Assembly (NCBI GenBank): GCA_005784505.1
Contig: VCAZ01000153.1
Coordinates: forward strand, 790,501-854,500
Direction of reading: 5' to 3'
Source: Bagarius yarrelli
Taxonomy: Eukaryota > Chordata > Actinopteri > Siluriformes > Sisoridae
DNA: 64,000 nt
In this document: piece after piece, positions 25,235 to 38,700 of the stretch
Numbering within the stretch: position 1 is the stretch's first letter
Layout: each line of letters starts with the position of its first letter
Made by a program: the position numbers and the translations under genes
Notes under the pieces: generated by a model
Seen by the model: the letters and a program-made list of their open reading frames with translations, nothing else
Database searches by the model: none
Told to the model about the DNA's origin: nothing

Positions 25235-26472
25235 CAGTAAAGGAAACATTTGCCCAGTGACATAAAAAATATTAGTCTATAATTTTGATGGTAGGTTTAT
25301 TCCAATAATAAAGGACAAAATAACAAAAACATCCATGAAAAACATTTCAAAAAAGTTATCAATTTGATTTGTATTTTAATGAGTGAATATTTGACCTATT
25401 TGCAAAAATAGAAATGTAGTACTTGGTGGCAAAACCCTTGTTTGCAATTACAGAGATCAGACATTTATTGTAGTTGGCCACCAGGTTTGTACACATCTTT
25501 AAGGCTGATGTTTACCTTTAGCTTCCTTCAGAGTTTAAGATCTGGAGACTAGCTAGGTCACTCCAGGACTTTAAAGTGCTTCTTTTTGAGCCAGTCCTTG
25601 TTGGCCTGGCCATGTATTTTGGGTCATTGCCATGCTGGAATACCCATCCACAAACCATTTTCAATGCCCTGGCTAAAGGACGGCGGTTCTCACTTAAGAT
25701 TTGGTAGTACATGGCCCCGTCTATCGTCCTTTTAATGCAGTAAAGTTGTTCCATCCGCTAAGCAAGATAACATAGTGTTTCCACCTCCATGTTTCCACCT
25801 TCCTCCTCCTCCAAAAACAGGCAAACCTCGGACAGGCCTGTACATGTGATATCTTGAGCAGGGGGACATTGTGGGCACTGCAGGTACCTGCTGCATTGAG
25901 ATCAATGACAAGATCGTCCTGTGTAGTTGTGGGATGATTCCTCACTATTCTCATAATCATTATAACTCTATGTGGTGAGATCTTGCATGGAGGCCCAAAC
26001 CAAGGGAGATTAACAGGTATTTTGTGTTTCTTTTATTTGCAATTAAATGCACCAACTGTTGTCACCTTCTCACCAAACTGCTTGGCGATGATCTTCCAGC
26101 CTTGTGTAGGTCCACAATCTTGTAACTGACATCCTTGAACAGCTCTTTAGTCTTGGCTATGGTGAAGAGTTTGAAATATGATTGATTGCTTCTGTGGACA
26201 GGTGGACACTCCCTTAGGAAGAATGCTTTTAATCTCAGCTTGTTAGCTGTATAAAAGACAGCTGGAAGTAAGAAATCTTTCTGATTGATAGGAAATCAAA
26301 TACTTGTATCAATTGATTTAAAGCTTTTTTTAAATGCGATTTTCTGGATATTTTTGCTGTTATTTTGTCTTTCACTGTTTGAATAATACCACTAACAGTA
26401 TATACTGATCATTTCTTTATCAATGGGCAAACGTACAAAATCAGCAGGGAATCAAATAATTTTCCCTGATTG
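25235..26472 (-). mobile_element. Tc1-like DNA transposon, near full length, inactive
   Basis: Flanked by TA on both sides (25233-25234 and 26473-26474). On the - strand a decayed Tc1 transposase is visible in pieces: the central catalytic part (IVRNHPTTTQDDLVIDLNAAG from about 25950) and the region around the second catalytic Asp (GWVFQHGNDPKYMARPT, about 25660-25610). It is broken by frameshifts and deletions. The right terminus keeps the family end (gggcaaacgtacaaaatcag...atcaaataattttccctga). The left terminus has lost about 30 bp of that sequence but keeps tttgcccagtgac and the inner repeat agtctataattttgatggta. A remnant of the spacer promoting short hairpins is seen near 26230-26280. 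Confidence 0.85.
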
Positions 26473-26474
26473 TA

Positions 26475-27704
26475 GACACTTAAAAATGTTTTTATCTCAA
26501 ACGTTTTATTGAGATAGGCTAAAGTATCTTACACTTTACAATCATTTTACAGCTGGATCTTTACCAGTTTTTGGTTCAGATTCTTGCTGTTACTGTCCTA
26601 CCTTGGGTTTTTGTCCATCTCAGGGCATATTTTTCCCAGCTAGAGGCATCTTCACCCAAGCCTGGTATCTCTACTAATAAGCTGTGTGTCTTGTCTTTCT
26701 ACCCTTTCTGTTTAGCCAGGTACCTTTTCTGACCAGCCTGGATTTTAAGTTAAGATAGACACTTACACCAACATGGGGTATCTGGCAAGCTCATTATCTA
26801 TTTTACCTTGCAACTGTTACCACTAAGGACTTGTTTGTTCTTTTTTTTTTTTGTCTACCAGCTATATTTTGATTTTTTTGTCCAAAATAACATCCTAAGC
26901 AAGCTGACTATTCTTCTGCCCAGCATATTTTCCCATTTTCTGGGGCCTTCTTAGTACAAACATCTTTCAAAGTTGTCAAGTCCTGACTAAAACCTGTGCA
27001 GATATTTTCACGAGCAGGCTTTCCTCACATTGGTTAGCTATTTTGTTTTAGAAGACAGGTCAGCAATGTTAGAATGGATCACAAATTTAGATAGATAGAG
27101 GAGTTACTAGGTGCTTGCTCTTTCACCCCTATTATTCCTAATGAAAGGAGAAAAAAATAATGTATGGTCGGGTGCGGCAGCATTTGGGTACGCTCCAGCT
27201 ACAACAACACTTGCGGTTTTTGCACTCGCATGAAGTGGAGCAGTTCCACATTCTGGTGGGTGAGCATAAAAAGGAACTGACCGGGGGAACGGGTCGAGAC
27301 AAAGGATGCTGGAGAATAAAAAAATGCTAAAATGAGTGCACATAAGAATAATGCCAGAACAGAATAGACTGTAATGTCCAAAGCAGAGCACGTGGTACAA
27401 ACAAAAAGGTATAAAAATTAAAAAGCCTCAAAGAATAAAAGCAAAAGATAATCCGAAGGAGGTTTTTACTAAAGAAAAGAAAAAGCCTGTCTGTATGGTC
27501 CTGTACAAAACAAATAGTTTAAGGTAAAAGGATGCCGTGAAAATGTGTAAGAATTATGCCAGATAATTATGTAAAATTATTTTAAACAATGAGTAAAAGG
27601 ATTACTGTAACAGTTTATGCTTATTCCTGCTACTTGCACCAGTAAAACCTTAATTATATGAGAAACAGCATTTTATAGGTATGTTGTACAAAATAGAGCC
27701 ACTT
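26475..27704. other. Intergenic DNA, nothing recognised
   Basis: The - strand frames at 27107-27400 are in somewhat GC-richer sequence but show no domain or splice context. Confidence 0.4.
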
Positions 27705-28080
27705 GTGACGGGTCAGGGTTATTGGGGACCCAAAAGTAACTAAGTTCCTGGCACACAAGAACAAGTTTATTCTGTCACTATCCCCAGACCTCAAACCATC
27801 ACAGAGCCACAGTTTGCGTATGTCCATCCATGTGTTTGAGTGGAGTGTAAATTGATCCATCCTGCAGCGGTACCACAGAGTAAAAAAAGTCCCTTAAACA
27901 CCACAGGAGCCCGGAATGTGCATAGTTTCCACTCACTTTTTCACTTGCATTATAAAAATAATTAAAGGGGATGTTGTGGGGGCTTCGAGTGGCCCTGATG
28001 TCTTCCTCCCTTAAGTCTGTTCTGTCATCTCGGCAGGGCTTCTGCTTTCTCCATGGGTCAGCTCACTTCAAACACTATAC
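27705..28080 (-). mobile_element. Possible LTR fragment
   Basis: On the - strand it carries aataaactt about 60 bp before an end reading gacccgtcaca, an arrangement seen at the 3' side of many fish LTRs. The other terminus was not found, and no target duplication is visible. Confidence 0.22.
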
Positions 28081-30666
28081 CACAATCTGAGATGCATCTT
28101 CTGCTGTGTCAAAGGCAAAGCTCTGATTCAATCATAATTAAGGAACTGATAAAACATGCAGTAATTACTTAAACGAACTAGTGTTGCATATTTATTGTTT
28201 TAGGCAGTTTCTGCGGGATGCCATGCACTGCTTTTGTATTGATATGATGTGTGCCTTAGATTTATTCACTTATTTACAACCAAAACAGTGTTGACATTTC
28301 TTGTGTTGTTTCATTTTTATTTCAATTTCCTTTTTTCGTAATTAAATAGCAATCTGTGGTATCGCTGAAAAAGTCATTGGTACCACTGTCGTCTTCATAT
28401 AGTAAACAGATATCTTTGCGGTTACTATGTGTGACTAGCACGAGGCAGTTGTGTGCTTTACAAATAACTGTCTTCATTTGAAACTCATTAGGAAGCAGTA
28501 TATTCATTCTTTCCAGTGAGGTGATGCACCCATCTGGTATGGAGTGCTGGGGCTGTGGGCGCCAGTGACGGGCGGGGATCAAAAAGCGTGTGTTTTCTGC
28601 TACTAGTTAACATCCATATGTAGCCGTGCTGGACAAGGGGCTGGCCCTGTGAGGCCACATAGCGGCCAGAGCAACAATGAAAAATGAAACGCAGCAGCCC
28701 CTTATGAAAACTCAGGTCTAAAGTATATCCGCTTGCGTGTCTGGTGCTTGAGCTATGCCTTTTTTCCTCTTTGAGCTGTGTTTATTAGGAAGTATGAGAC
28801 AGAAAGAAAGAATATGAGGAAACATATTTTCTTCTGTAAGTGTAAATGAGTTAAGTAATACCAGCAAAAGAATTGCATGACACCCTGTGATTAGATGTTT
28901 ACACGCTACTATTTCTGGGAAATTCTTTAAAAACACTGAAAAATGCAACTGGTTTTACTGCTTAAATAACACATTTGGAAACAATTGTAACAATACTGTA
29001 AATTGGTTCCTACAGAAAAATTGACATCTTTAGCTCCAACGGAGACTCATATTGTGCTCTTACAGATAAGAGGTAAAGTAAATACAATATGGGCATATTC
29101 CTACAGGGTATATTCCTCTTTCTTGTACCCTGCCTTGTTTATACTAAAATTAGGGCATTTGTATAGACATTAGAAAAAAAAACCCTCTGGATGAAAATCC
29201 CTCTTCAAACTAACTTTTCTTTTAAAAACATACTATATACATGTATGATTACAACATGGAAAATGTGGGAAGAATAATAAATTTTCTGTCACAAAAACTG
29301 TTCAATTAACACAAACAATTTTGATACGTTGGACTGTACTCAGTTGATGCACATGTTGAATTTGAATTAATACATATGTAAAGTGCAGTGTATAACTTAA
29401 ACTAACTGTAAACTTAAACTGTAACAAACATCTATAAAAGGTAAACCACCAAAATTTAAATTATATACAAACACAACTGTAATAAAATAAAAATATACAC
29501 TTCTATCATATAAGTGTTCAAAACCAAAATAACACACTGGCTTTTTACATAAGACTGGTGCTTTACACCAAGATTAACCAGAGAATATATATCTCAAAGT
29601 CAAATTGCCTGCTGCTGTGACTGCACCAGTATTAGCCATTTGTCTATGTATTTAATAAGCAATTGCTCTGGAGTCACATAGGAGCCAGTGCAGCATCCAT
29701 ACATTTTGTGAATGTGCGGGGTGACAGAAGGAAGTCAAATGGAAAAACTCAGTATTGTACTGCTTCACCACCCAAATCAAACCTCAGGAACTTCCTGTGC
29801 TGAGTAAAGATGGATATATGAAAATTAAGGTCTTCCATGAAGTATACAAAAGGAATCATGAGGCTGACTTCCAATATATCTTAAGCAAATTGGCCACTGA
29901 AGTGAATTTCCAGTAGAGCGCAAGCCAGCTGGCCATAGAGTTCTTTTTAAGCTCTCTACTTGTTGTGGTGACTCTTCGTGCTATTTCGGGCGAGCCTTGT
30001 GGTTACAGCCCAATGAGAGCTCTTACACCCTGAGGGACCAGTGGTGGCAAGGGTAGGTAGATGGGTTTGGGTACCTTGTCAGCACTGTTGGTGTCTTGAC
30101 CTCTTCCTGGGGGTCTTCTTAGGGAAAGCGATGGCCCTTAAGCTTGTCTTTTTCTTCGAGGTCCCCGGCTGTTGCCGCCTAGTCCCCTCAATTTTAAAGT
30201 GCGGGTAGCGAGGTAGCGGGATGCTCCCATCCAGCATTTCCTTTGAAACTGGAAGCGGCAAGATTCCAATTGATTTCTACGAATTAAACTACATTACCTG
30301 ATAGGCCTGATGAGGGCCTGTACCGTCCAAGAGGATAGCTTTCTCCTTTTTCTCTGTGCTGAAGAGGCCTATCCACAGGTGCCTCTCAGTGGCCACCATA
30401 GCTGGATTGTTTGTAATTGTTGATAAATTTTTCTGTCTCTTTAGTAGCTCTAAGAGATAAATCTGTTGCCCGACGCAGTCTGGCCATCTTCATTAAATTC
30501 TGCTGTTCATCCTACTTGCCAATGTTTCCTTTCTGGATAATAAACTGGTCTACATCTGACTACAGCAGACCACACTGTGTAAATTTAGAGACTGCTGCAT
30601 CTTTGTTTTTATAAAAACATGGCTCAGCTACAGTTCTGGATGCAGCCATTTAGCTAGATAGGCTAA
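28081..30666. other. Intergenic DNA, nothing recognised
   Basis: A moderately GC-rich patch at about 29940-30260 contains a basic 60-codon - strand frame (30079-30261) with no family match. It might be decayed 5' sequence of the LINE that follows, but I cannot show this. Confidence 0.4.
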
Positions 30667-32500
30667 CTTAGTTTTGTGCAGATAGGAGTTTGTGACTGTA
30701 AGATGCAGGCCATTTTATTCACCACTGTTTTCATTGTCAGAATGCACATTTCACCCAGTGTTAATGCTAAGAGGGCCCTTTATGTACTCTGCAGGGTTAT
30801 TAGTAATCTGCAAAATGCTCACACCGCTGGATTGTTTGTAATCGTCAGAGATTTCAACTATGCAAATCTCAAATCAGTGCTCCCATAATTTCATCATTAT
30901 ATAAAAGTTGCAACCAGAGGGGAAATAATCATTGAATCTTGTTTGCACAAACATTCCCGAGTGAAGCCCAGCCCCCACCTTGGCTTCTCAGACAACATCT
31001 TTGTTATGTTAATTCCATCTTACCACTCGCCAGACTCTCCAAAACAGTTTAAAAGCAGGTAAAAACCTGGCCAGCAAAAGCTACCTCTGTTTTTCAAGAC
31101 TGTGTTGAGTGCACTGACTGGCAGGTTAGTGAGGCTGCAAGTAACGGCGAGTCTATTCACTTGGAGAAGTACATTTGACATCAGTGACCAGTTACATCAT
31201 TGACCGTCTCCAGAATTATCACCACATGATTGAACCAGAAGCCATGGATAACCACAAAGAAGGTGCATGCGGCTTAGGAGCAAGGGAATATGTCCCTATA
31301 AAACAGCAAGGGCCAAACCTCCGAAGCCATCAGAGAGGCAAAGGGCGTATCTACACCAAGAGAATCCATGGCCAATTCCAGGACAGCAAAGACAATCTTT
31401 AACTACAAGATGACTTTATCTTCTTGTGACAGTGATGCCTCCCTCCCAGATGCACTGAACTATTTTTACACATGGTTTGAGGTCACAACAACATGGCAGC
31501 CTCCCAGCGACGAGATGCTCTGTTTAACCATGGCTGATGTAGGGAGAACTCTAAAAAGAGGTAATCCACATAAGTCTGCTGGACCGGACAACATCCTTGG
31601 CTGAGTGCTCAAGGATTGTGCAGAACAACTAGCATATGTCTTCACAGACATCTTCAATATTTTCCTGAGCCGCCCTGTTGTTTCTAAGTGCCTCAAAAAC
31701 ACTACCATTTTCCCTGTGCCAAAGAAGTCTGACGGAGAAGCTGACCCTTCTGGGCTTGAATACCTCTCTCTGCAACTGGATCCTGGACTTTCTGACTGGG
31801 AGATCTAAGTCAGTCCGGATTGGAGGGGGGCCCAACACCACCAAACTGAGCAATGGGGCCCAACAGAACTTTTTTACTCTGCTAACTCAGAGCGACACAA
31901 TAAACCACTGCTAACTCATGTAGCGATGCACAATTCAAACCACATCCTTAAATGCATGAACACATTAAACCACATCCTTAAATGCGCTGATGACATGACC
32001 GTGATGGGTCTATCAGCCATAGACAGCTAACAAACCGTTTGTAAAGTTTGTAAAGACAACAAGCTGTGTCTGAACATCGACAAGACTAAGCATATAGTCA
32101 GATATATAGAAGAATCCTCAGTAGAGATCATGAAGAGCACCAATTTCCTTGGTGTTCATCTGGCGTAAAGTGAGAACCTCACTTGGTCACTCTACACCAG
32201 CTCCATTAGTAAAAAAGCCCAGCAGCCCTCTACTTTCTGCAAAGACTGAGGAGCCCATGTTCCACCCCTATCCTGATCATGTTCTACAGAGGGACCATCA
32301 TGAGAAGCCATATCACTGCCTGGTTTGAAAACGAACCGTTCCGAATAGTAAGAACAGCTGAGAAGCTGAGTCTCTCTTCCCTCTATAAGGGACATTTACA
32401 CCACACACTGCATCTGCAAAGACAACAGCATTGTGGACGATCCCACACACTGCTCACACTCACTTTTTACAAACTCGATTGTGTAGCAGTTTCTTTGGTA
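30667..32500 (+). mobile_element. Rex1/CR1-like LINE, heavily decayed
   Basis: The jockey-superfamily non-LTR retrotransposon is readable in order, with many frameshifts. Endonuclease (LFTTVFIVRMHISPSVNAK, about 30715-30870, with VRDFNYANL), linker, pre-RT (TLKRGNPHKSAGPDNILG then VLKDCAEQLAYVFTDIFNI), and IFPVPKKS. It then jumps to LLGLNTSLCNWILDFLTGRS, so the first RT blocks are deleted. The catalytic block appears as CADDMTVMGL (about 31985-32012), then LCLNIDKTK, NFLGVHL and a short C-terminal trace to about 32500. A ~30-bp tandem duplication (aaccacatccttaaatgc, twice) sits at 31935-31988. The clade name is by resemblance; CR1 or Rex1 cannot be separated by eye. Confidence 0.75.
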
Positions 32501-34245
32501 AACGCTTGCAATGCTCACAGTTAGAGCTTGGTACAGTTAACGTAGGAATTTGTTATATATTATATGTAGGATCAATTAACATATAAAAATGTATGAAAGA
32601 AACTTGATTAAAATCTGTAACGGAAAAAGAGGTCAAAATATTTTTTTTCAGTGTAGGCCTGGATGTGTAGGCTATACAAATATATAATGACAACTTGCAA
32701 ATCGACTAAAGCGCAATATATTAAGTTTTATACTGTCATTAACAAATTGTGAACATAACAGTTTATTACAAGTATTAGTCATGATTTTGATTATAAAACA
32801 CTTAAAATCTTTAGTTTATTAATTTTAAAGGGAAATAAGTTAACTAACATATTTTTGAGTTAAAGGTACATATTGCAACACTTTAAGTAATGCTAAGTCA
32901 AGATAATTTGAGTGTTTAAGTAAAATTGTTTTTGACTAAGTTTAAACTGATATAAGATGTTAAAAATGGCCGAATAGTAATTTAATTGAAACAGTTAAAT
33001 GCTATTTATTGGTTTTCCCCCTTTGTTTTGTTTTTCACTATGAAGTGATTTGCTCTGCACAATCCATTGGGCACTCTGAGGTTGCACCAGGCTTTTGAGT
33101 TGAGTAACCGTTATTAGATCCAGATGCTTATTAAAGGCAAAAACACAGACCAACCTCCACAAATGCCCTGCCACAGGTCTAATTTTTCCATGAAGTTGAT
33201 GCTTTGCCTTGTAAATCTAGCCAAAGTTGCATTTAGGCACTTCTGCATCATCTTCCTTTCAAAAGCAATACTATGGTTAATACACTTAATAGGCGATGCA
33301 AATGAAGCAACTGAGCAGCAGGTTCTTTTTCCATAACCACTGACCCAAAAGCAGTGTCACAAACCACAGTATGTTTTAGACACTGTATTGTTTCATAATT
33401 AGACACTGAAATACTTTACCGCAGAGTTTTACCTTTAATTGTTTGATATACAGTAAGAAATGGCTCAAACACAATAATACCTATTTTTATGACCTTATAA
33501 AATGCTGTCATTTTTTATTATATGTAAGAGATTATATAATATAACACATAGCATTACGTAAATTTTAATATGTTTTATTTCTGTGTTTCAAATGTATCAT
33601 CCACATCAGTCTCAATTTTATCACCTGAGAAAACTTTTTCTTTAAATATCTCATTTATAACTTGTGGAGAAAGAATTACCAATTAGCCCATATACCCAAT
33701 ACTGGGTTGTTGTGGACAGTTGGCTTTTGACCATGTATAATACAGTAAGGTTGTAAACTAAAACTTTCTAAAAATAACATGAGCGTTGTGCTGCTATTCC
33801 ATTTAGGTGCATTTTCTCTGTTTTAACACAGACCGTCAGGGGCATTTTGCTAGCATTTTAGTGTTCATTTCTATATAACTATTTACAACTTGATTAAAGT
33901 ATGTACTTTTTTCTGCATCTTTAAAAAATGCTGTTTGGACAAAGTACAATTAAATAAAATAGGATAGAAATATAACAAATACATGATATAAATAGCATAG
34001 AGATATAATAAAATGTAATGTCACATAATTATGATAAAATATCATGTTCAATTAATCAATCAATTAATTAATCAATTTTTCTTTTAAATTCAGTCACTTG
34101 AAAATCTTATCCAGTCACATGAAAATTTTATCCAGGTGGAAAAATACATACAGAACATAACCTTTATAATGAGAGTGCAGATAACCAATAGATGTTTAAA
34201 CTTAAAAAGACATACAGAGGAAAATGCAAGCTCATGTCTTGTTTA
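32501..34245. other. AT-rich intergenic DNA, nothing recognised
   Basis: Strongly AT-rich with repeated aattaat motifs near 34050. No domain-bearing frame. Confidence 0.45.
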
Positions 34246-34572
34246 GCCAGCATAGTGCCTTTGTGTTTAGCACTGTTGCATCACAGCAAGAAGGTCCTAG
34301 GTTCGATTCCCAGGCAGAGGTCGGGAATGTGTGTGTTTACTGGGTTCGATTCCCGGGCAGAGGTCGGGTTGTGTGTGTTTACTCCAGGTAGGTTTTCTCC
34401 TACAGTCCAAAAACATGTATGTATTGCCCATAGGGGTGGGTTTAAGTGTGTGTGGCCTTGTCCAGGGTGTACCTCCCTGTCTTTTGCCCTTTTACAGACG
34501 GCTGGGATAGACTCCAGCAGACCCCCTTGACCCCGAATTAGGGAATAAGCGGGTATAGAAAATGAATGAATG
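34246..34572 (+). mobile_element. V-SINE (DANA-like) with internal tandem duplication
   Basis: Carries a tRNA-like head (tttagcactgttgcatcaca, ggttcgattcc), remnants of the V-SINE central block (acagtccaaaaacatgtatg), the 3' block (ggctgggatagactccagca) and a tgaatgaatg tail. The B-box segment is duplicated in tandem with a 43-bp period (34300-34342 and 34343-34383). The central block is partly deleted. Degenerate overall, so an older copy. Confidence 0.85.
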
Positions 34573-34589
34573 TTTTGTTTCTTTTTTTC

Positions 34590-35710
34590 ACACATTTGAG
34601 CATTTACCCTGGAACCTCCTCTTACCCTGGAACACCCTGACCCTACTTTACCGTAGATGCTCTTGACTGTGGGGTGGGGGCTGTTCTCTCTCAACGCTAT
34701 AGCTCAACTCCAAAACTACATCCATGCACTGTCCATTCTAGAAAACTCACAGCTGCGTAAACAAAACTACAATGTGGGCAACAAGGAGTTCCTCGCCATT
34801 AAGGAAGCCCTGTCTGAGTGGAGGCACTGGCTGGAGGGGAGTACCCATCCTTTCCAGGTGCTTACTGATCACAAGAATCTTGAATACCTCAAGTCAGCTA
34901 AGCGTCTCAACTTTAGGCAACAGTAAGGCAGACGCACTGCCCAGGAGACATGACCACAACGAACAAACGTTATGTAAGCAGCCCATCTTGAACCCTTGTG
35001 TGATCTTGGGTCCCATCCAATGGGATGTGGATAAGGAGATCTCTGCCAAGCACCGTCATGACCCACCACCAGTAGCTTGCCCCCACAGTAAGGTCTACGT
35101 GCCCAAAGTCTTACACACCAGATTTTTATCTTGGATTTACTCTGCTCTTAGTTCCGGTCATCCTAGGATCAGGCGTATCCAGGAACTGGTAAAGAACGCC
35201 CACTAGTGGCCTGAGTATCGTTGGTTGGTTCTGTGCCCAAGCCAAGACCCTTCGGCACCTCCCTGAGGCCTTCCTGGAACCGTTACCCATTCCCCAAAGA
35301 CCGCACATTGCGATTGATTTCATTACTGGCCTCCTGTGCTCCCATGGGTTTACCGCGGTGCTTACTGTGGTTCACTGATTCTCAAAATCCTGCCGCCTGA
35401 TTCCCCTTAAAGGTCTAGCGTCTGCCATGGAAACTGCAACTCATCTATTTAATCATGTTTACAGGAACTTTGGTATCCCGGAGGATATAGTCTCAGATCA
35501 AATCCCTTAGTTCACTTCACAAGTTTGGGCAGAGTTCTGTAAGGGTCTCGACATTAACGTCAGCCTCACTTCGAGCTATCACCCTCAGTCCAATCGACAG
35601 GCAAAGAGGCTTAATCAGGAGTTGGGGTGATGTCTGAGGTCCTTCTGCGCTCTGGAACACTTCAGGTGGAGCGAATTCATTCCATGGCCAGAGTATGCGC
35701 AAAACTCTTT
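34590..35710 (+). mobile_element. Ty3/gypsy retrotransposon fragment: RNase H and integrase
   Basis: RNase H appears first (TVDALDCGVGAVLSQR from 34647; then, after a frameshift, YNVGNKEFLAIKEALSEWRH and LTDHKNLEYL). The block that normally follows is deleted, and the sequence joins at KADALPRRH. The HH-CC linker and zinc-binding part follow (HTRFLSWIY, GHPRIRR), then the integrase core (AIDFITGLLCSHGFT and DIVSDQ with the two catalytic Asp, and HPQSNRQAKRLNQE, where the expected catalytic Glu is Lys). Ends after WSEF...WPEYAQNS. No protease, RT or LTR is attached. The same family recurs at 50385. Multiple stops make it non-functional. Confidence 0.85.
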
Positions 35711-38700
35711 AAAGATTGTTTGTGCATGTGGTTTTTTTTTTATCTTATATTTAAGTTAAATAAGCAAAAATGTAAATAAAAGAAAAGAAAAAAAATTATA
35801 ATTTAAGTCAATAATAAACATTTTTCTAAATTAACTTTTTCTGAAACAATCTTTAATTTTTCCAGTTCTAGATTATTTTTCATTTATTGGCTTGACTGGG
35901 AAACGACTGCATACCAGTGATCCTCAGAGGGTGGCAGTATGGGGCCAATGACCATGCTGTTTGCACCATTATATCGCACATCACAGTTTTTAACTACTGA
36001 CTTTCTGTAAATAAACCTCTGAAAAGGTGCTGCTATTAAATAAAGCCTGTTTATACTTAAGGCCAACTTCCTTTGATACCTTTTATAGAGGTTTATTTAC
36101 AGGCACTCAGTGGTTAAAATCTGTAGTCTAAGTCTGTAGGATTGTAAACTGAATAAAAACTAAAATATGCTTAATAAAAACAGATGGGTGTTTGTATCAT
36201 GTAGCATATATCACAAACATATTGACATCAGAACTATTTAAGCGCATTGTTTTTTCACTGTAATAACACTGCACTTCGTGTTTGTTTTGTTGTCTAGTCA
36301 TCAAATGACTAAGCCAGAAAACATGAATTTTTTTTGGTAGCCAAACAAATTGTTTGTGAGCATGTTGGTATGGCCCGTAGACCTCAAAGCTAGCTTTAAA
36401 ATGCATGGCTTGAATTAGACCACACTGACACAGTCTGTTATTCAGGATTAGTCAGGAGTGTACACCCTCCTTGCTTGCTTCCTATTAGTTCCACAAGTTG
36501 TTTTCTTGATTTTTATACAAATAAAGCATTCGTGGCATTGGCTTAAAACTTGTTATACTTACTGATATTTAAAAGATTCAAGGTCAAAGCAAAAACCTAA
36601 ATCTTACTTAAAAACAGTTAAAGAAAAGACATACATACAACAAGAATGTTTGACCTCAGAATAGCCATGTCTGCTTGCAAAATCCTCTGCATAACACCTT
36701 TCCTAATCCTTTACAGCTGAAAGCAGTCACCACCTTTACACATAGTGTCAATCGCCCACAAAAACAAAATGTCCAGAACCAGAGCTCAAACTATTTGCCA
36801 GGGACAGAACAGAGCTTGATACTAGTAAACAAAAAGCCACATTTTCTTCTTACATGCCTCAGATTTATTTCATTATTTAATCGCTGTATTTAAATTTAAC
36901 ATAAGCGGGAAAATAGGAAAATTATTTTTCTGTTGACAAATTTTACTTATTTTACATTTTACATATTACTTATCTTTGTAATTTCAGTTTTTGTTCTTCT
37001 GTAGGAACCCATTGTTGTATAATGTGTTTATAAGTATATCTCGTAAGTGTGAAAGTGTCACCTCAGGCGGTGATTAAATAATTGGCATTATATAAGCAAT
37101 TATTTAAAATAAACCAACAAAAGAATAAACATTTCTTACAATGTCTGTGTGTGAAAGACATTTTCCCTTTACACCAAAACTGCTTATTGAATATAGTCCA
37201 ATTGGAAAAATAATAATACTTGTGTTTAAAAGAGTATTTGGAAAGCGAAGTAAAAAGGAGAAGAAAATGGCAAAAGCTGCACTTTTCCATTTAGTCATCA
37301 CACCTGATTTATCTGAAATATTCCTGGAAAGCCGGCCACCAGCGTTGTGGGCAAAAACCCAGGCCTGAAACCCTTAATCATAGAGCTCACAAACACTTAT
37401 GAAGGGTCTGTGGCTTCAGCACTGTATTTCCAGGTATTAACATAACCGCAAAAGGAAACAATTACAATTAAAAATATTATTAGGAAAAAAAAAAAAACTA
37501 GACAAAAACTAGACACAGCTGTGACATTGGACAAACACTTTTTTGTGCCTTTATATAGGTTTTGTTATAAGAGTTATGTGGCACTTTTTTAACTAAACAT
37601 TGTTTAAACATGCTGTTAAAATATTAGAAATGAAATATTCAATTCGGTATATCTTCATAAAATCTGATTCAAGTATTTAAGGTGTAAATTCCTACATCAG
37701 GAAAGGGATAGAGATATAATATGCAATAAACAACTGTATATTAAAAAGGACCTTCAAGCTTTCACAAACAAAATAAAGTAAATAAGTAATTCTAAATAAT
37801 GCTAAATATAATGGTCTAATATTGACGCCAAGATCCTTGAAAAAAGCATTAACTCAGCATTATGTATTAGCTTTAATGCCACTTTACATACAACAATTGC
37901 TAAAGATTCAGGCAAATACGATGTCGCTAGATACCAACTTGCAAAAGAGGATATGACTAAAACTGTGTGGAAGTATAGAATGTTCTGGAAAAATACATTA
38001 AATACATACAAATGCTTCTTTAAGCATGTTTAATTAAAAGAAAGATATCAGCTTTATTTTACATGGCACTGAAAGGCTATAAGACTCCAGCAGACGTATT
38101 TTGCTATGAAGCGTTATCAAGCCTTTTCTATTTTTTCACTGGTCAATATGGCCCCTGCATCTCTAACAATGTTGCCAGTCTGATTAATGTAATAAGAAGC
38201 ATATGTAGCCTGAACTAGTGCCGTCTCTTAAGTTAACGTCTCTGAATTAACATCTCAGAATGGAGCCTGTTGTTCCCATCCCATATCTATCTCCTTTGAT
38301 TCATGCAATGTACCCAAAAGAGGCCTTAGCTGTAACAAACTCTTACTGGCAATTCTTTTTTCTGTCTGAGGCCAAAAATTAAAGCCAATATCTTAGATTT
38401 TATAAATACAAAGATTTACAAAGATTTCGTATTCTGTTAAGTATTATTCTTAATTATACTGTTTATTTTTAAGTATTTTTAACTTTCTCTTTACACATGC
38501 CTGTGTAATAATCTCACTGAAGTTTTTTGTGAGCTTTTCTGTAAAAGTTCAAGCCAGCGAATGACTTAAAATTATACACAGGTAAGCAGTAAACTGTCAG
38601 AGGTGGAAGAAAGTTTAGACCAGCGTACAGCTGTTCTGCAGCAATGGAAGTAAATTAAGCTTTAAATTTTGATGGCAGTAAGGCTGTTTACTTGGTTGCT

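Noticed and set aside
34192..34694. 112- and 137-codon frames on both strands
   Set aside because: Both lie over the V-SINE and its duplication, with no protein-coding meaning.
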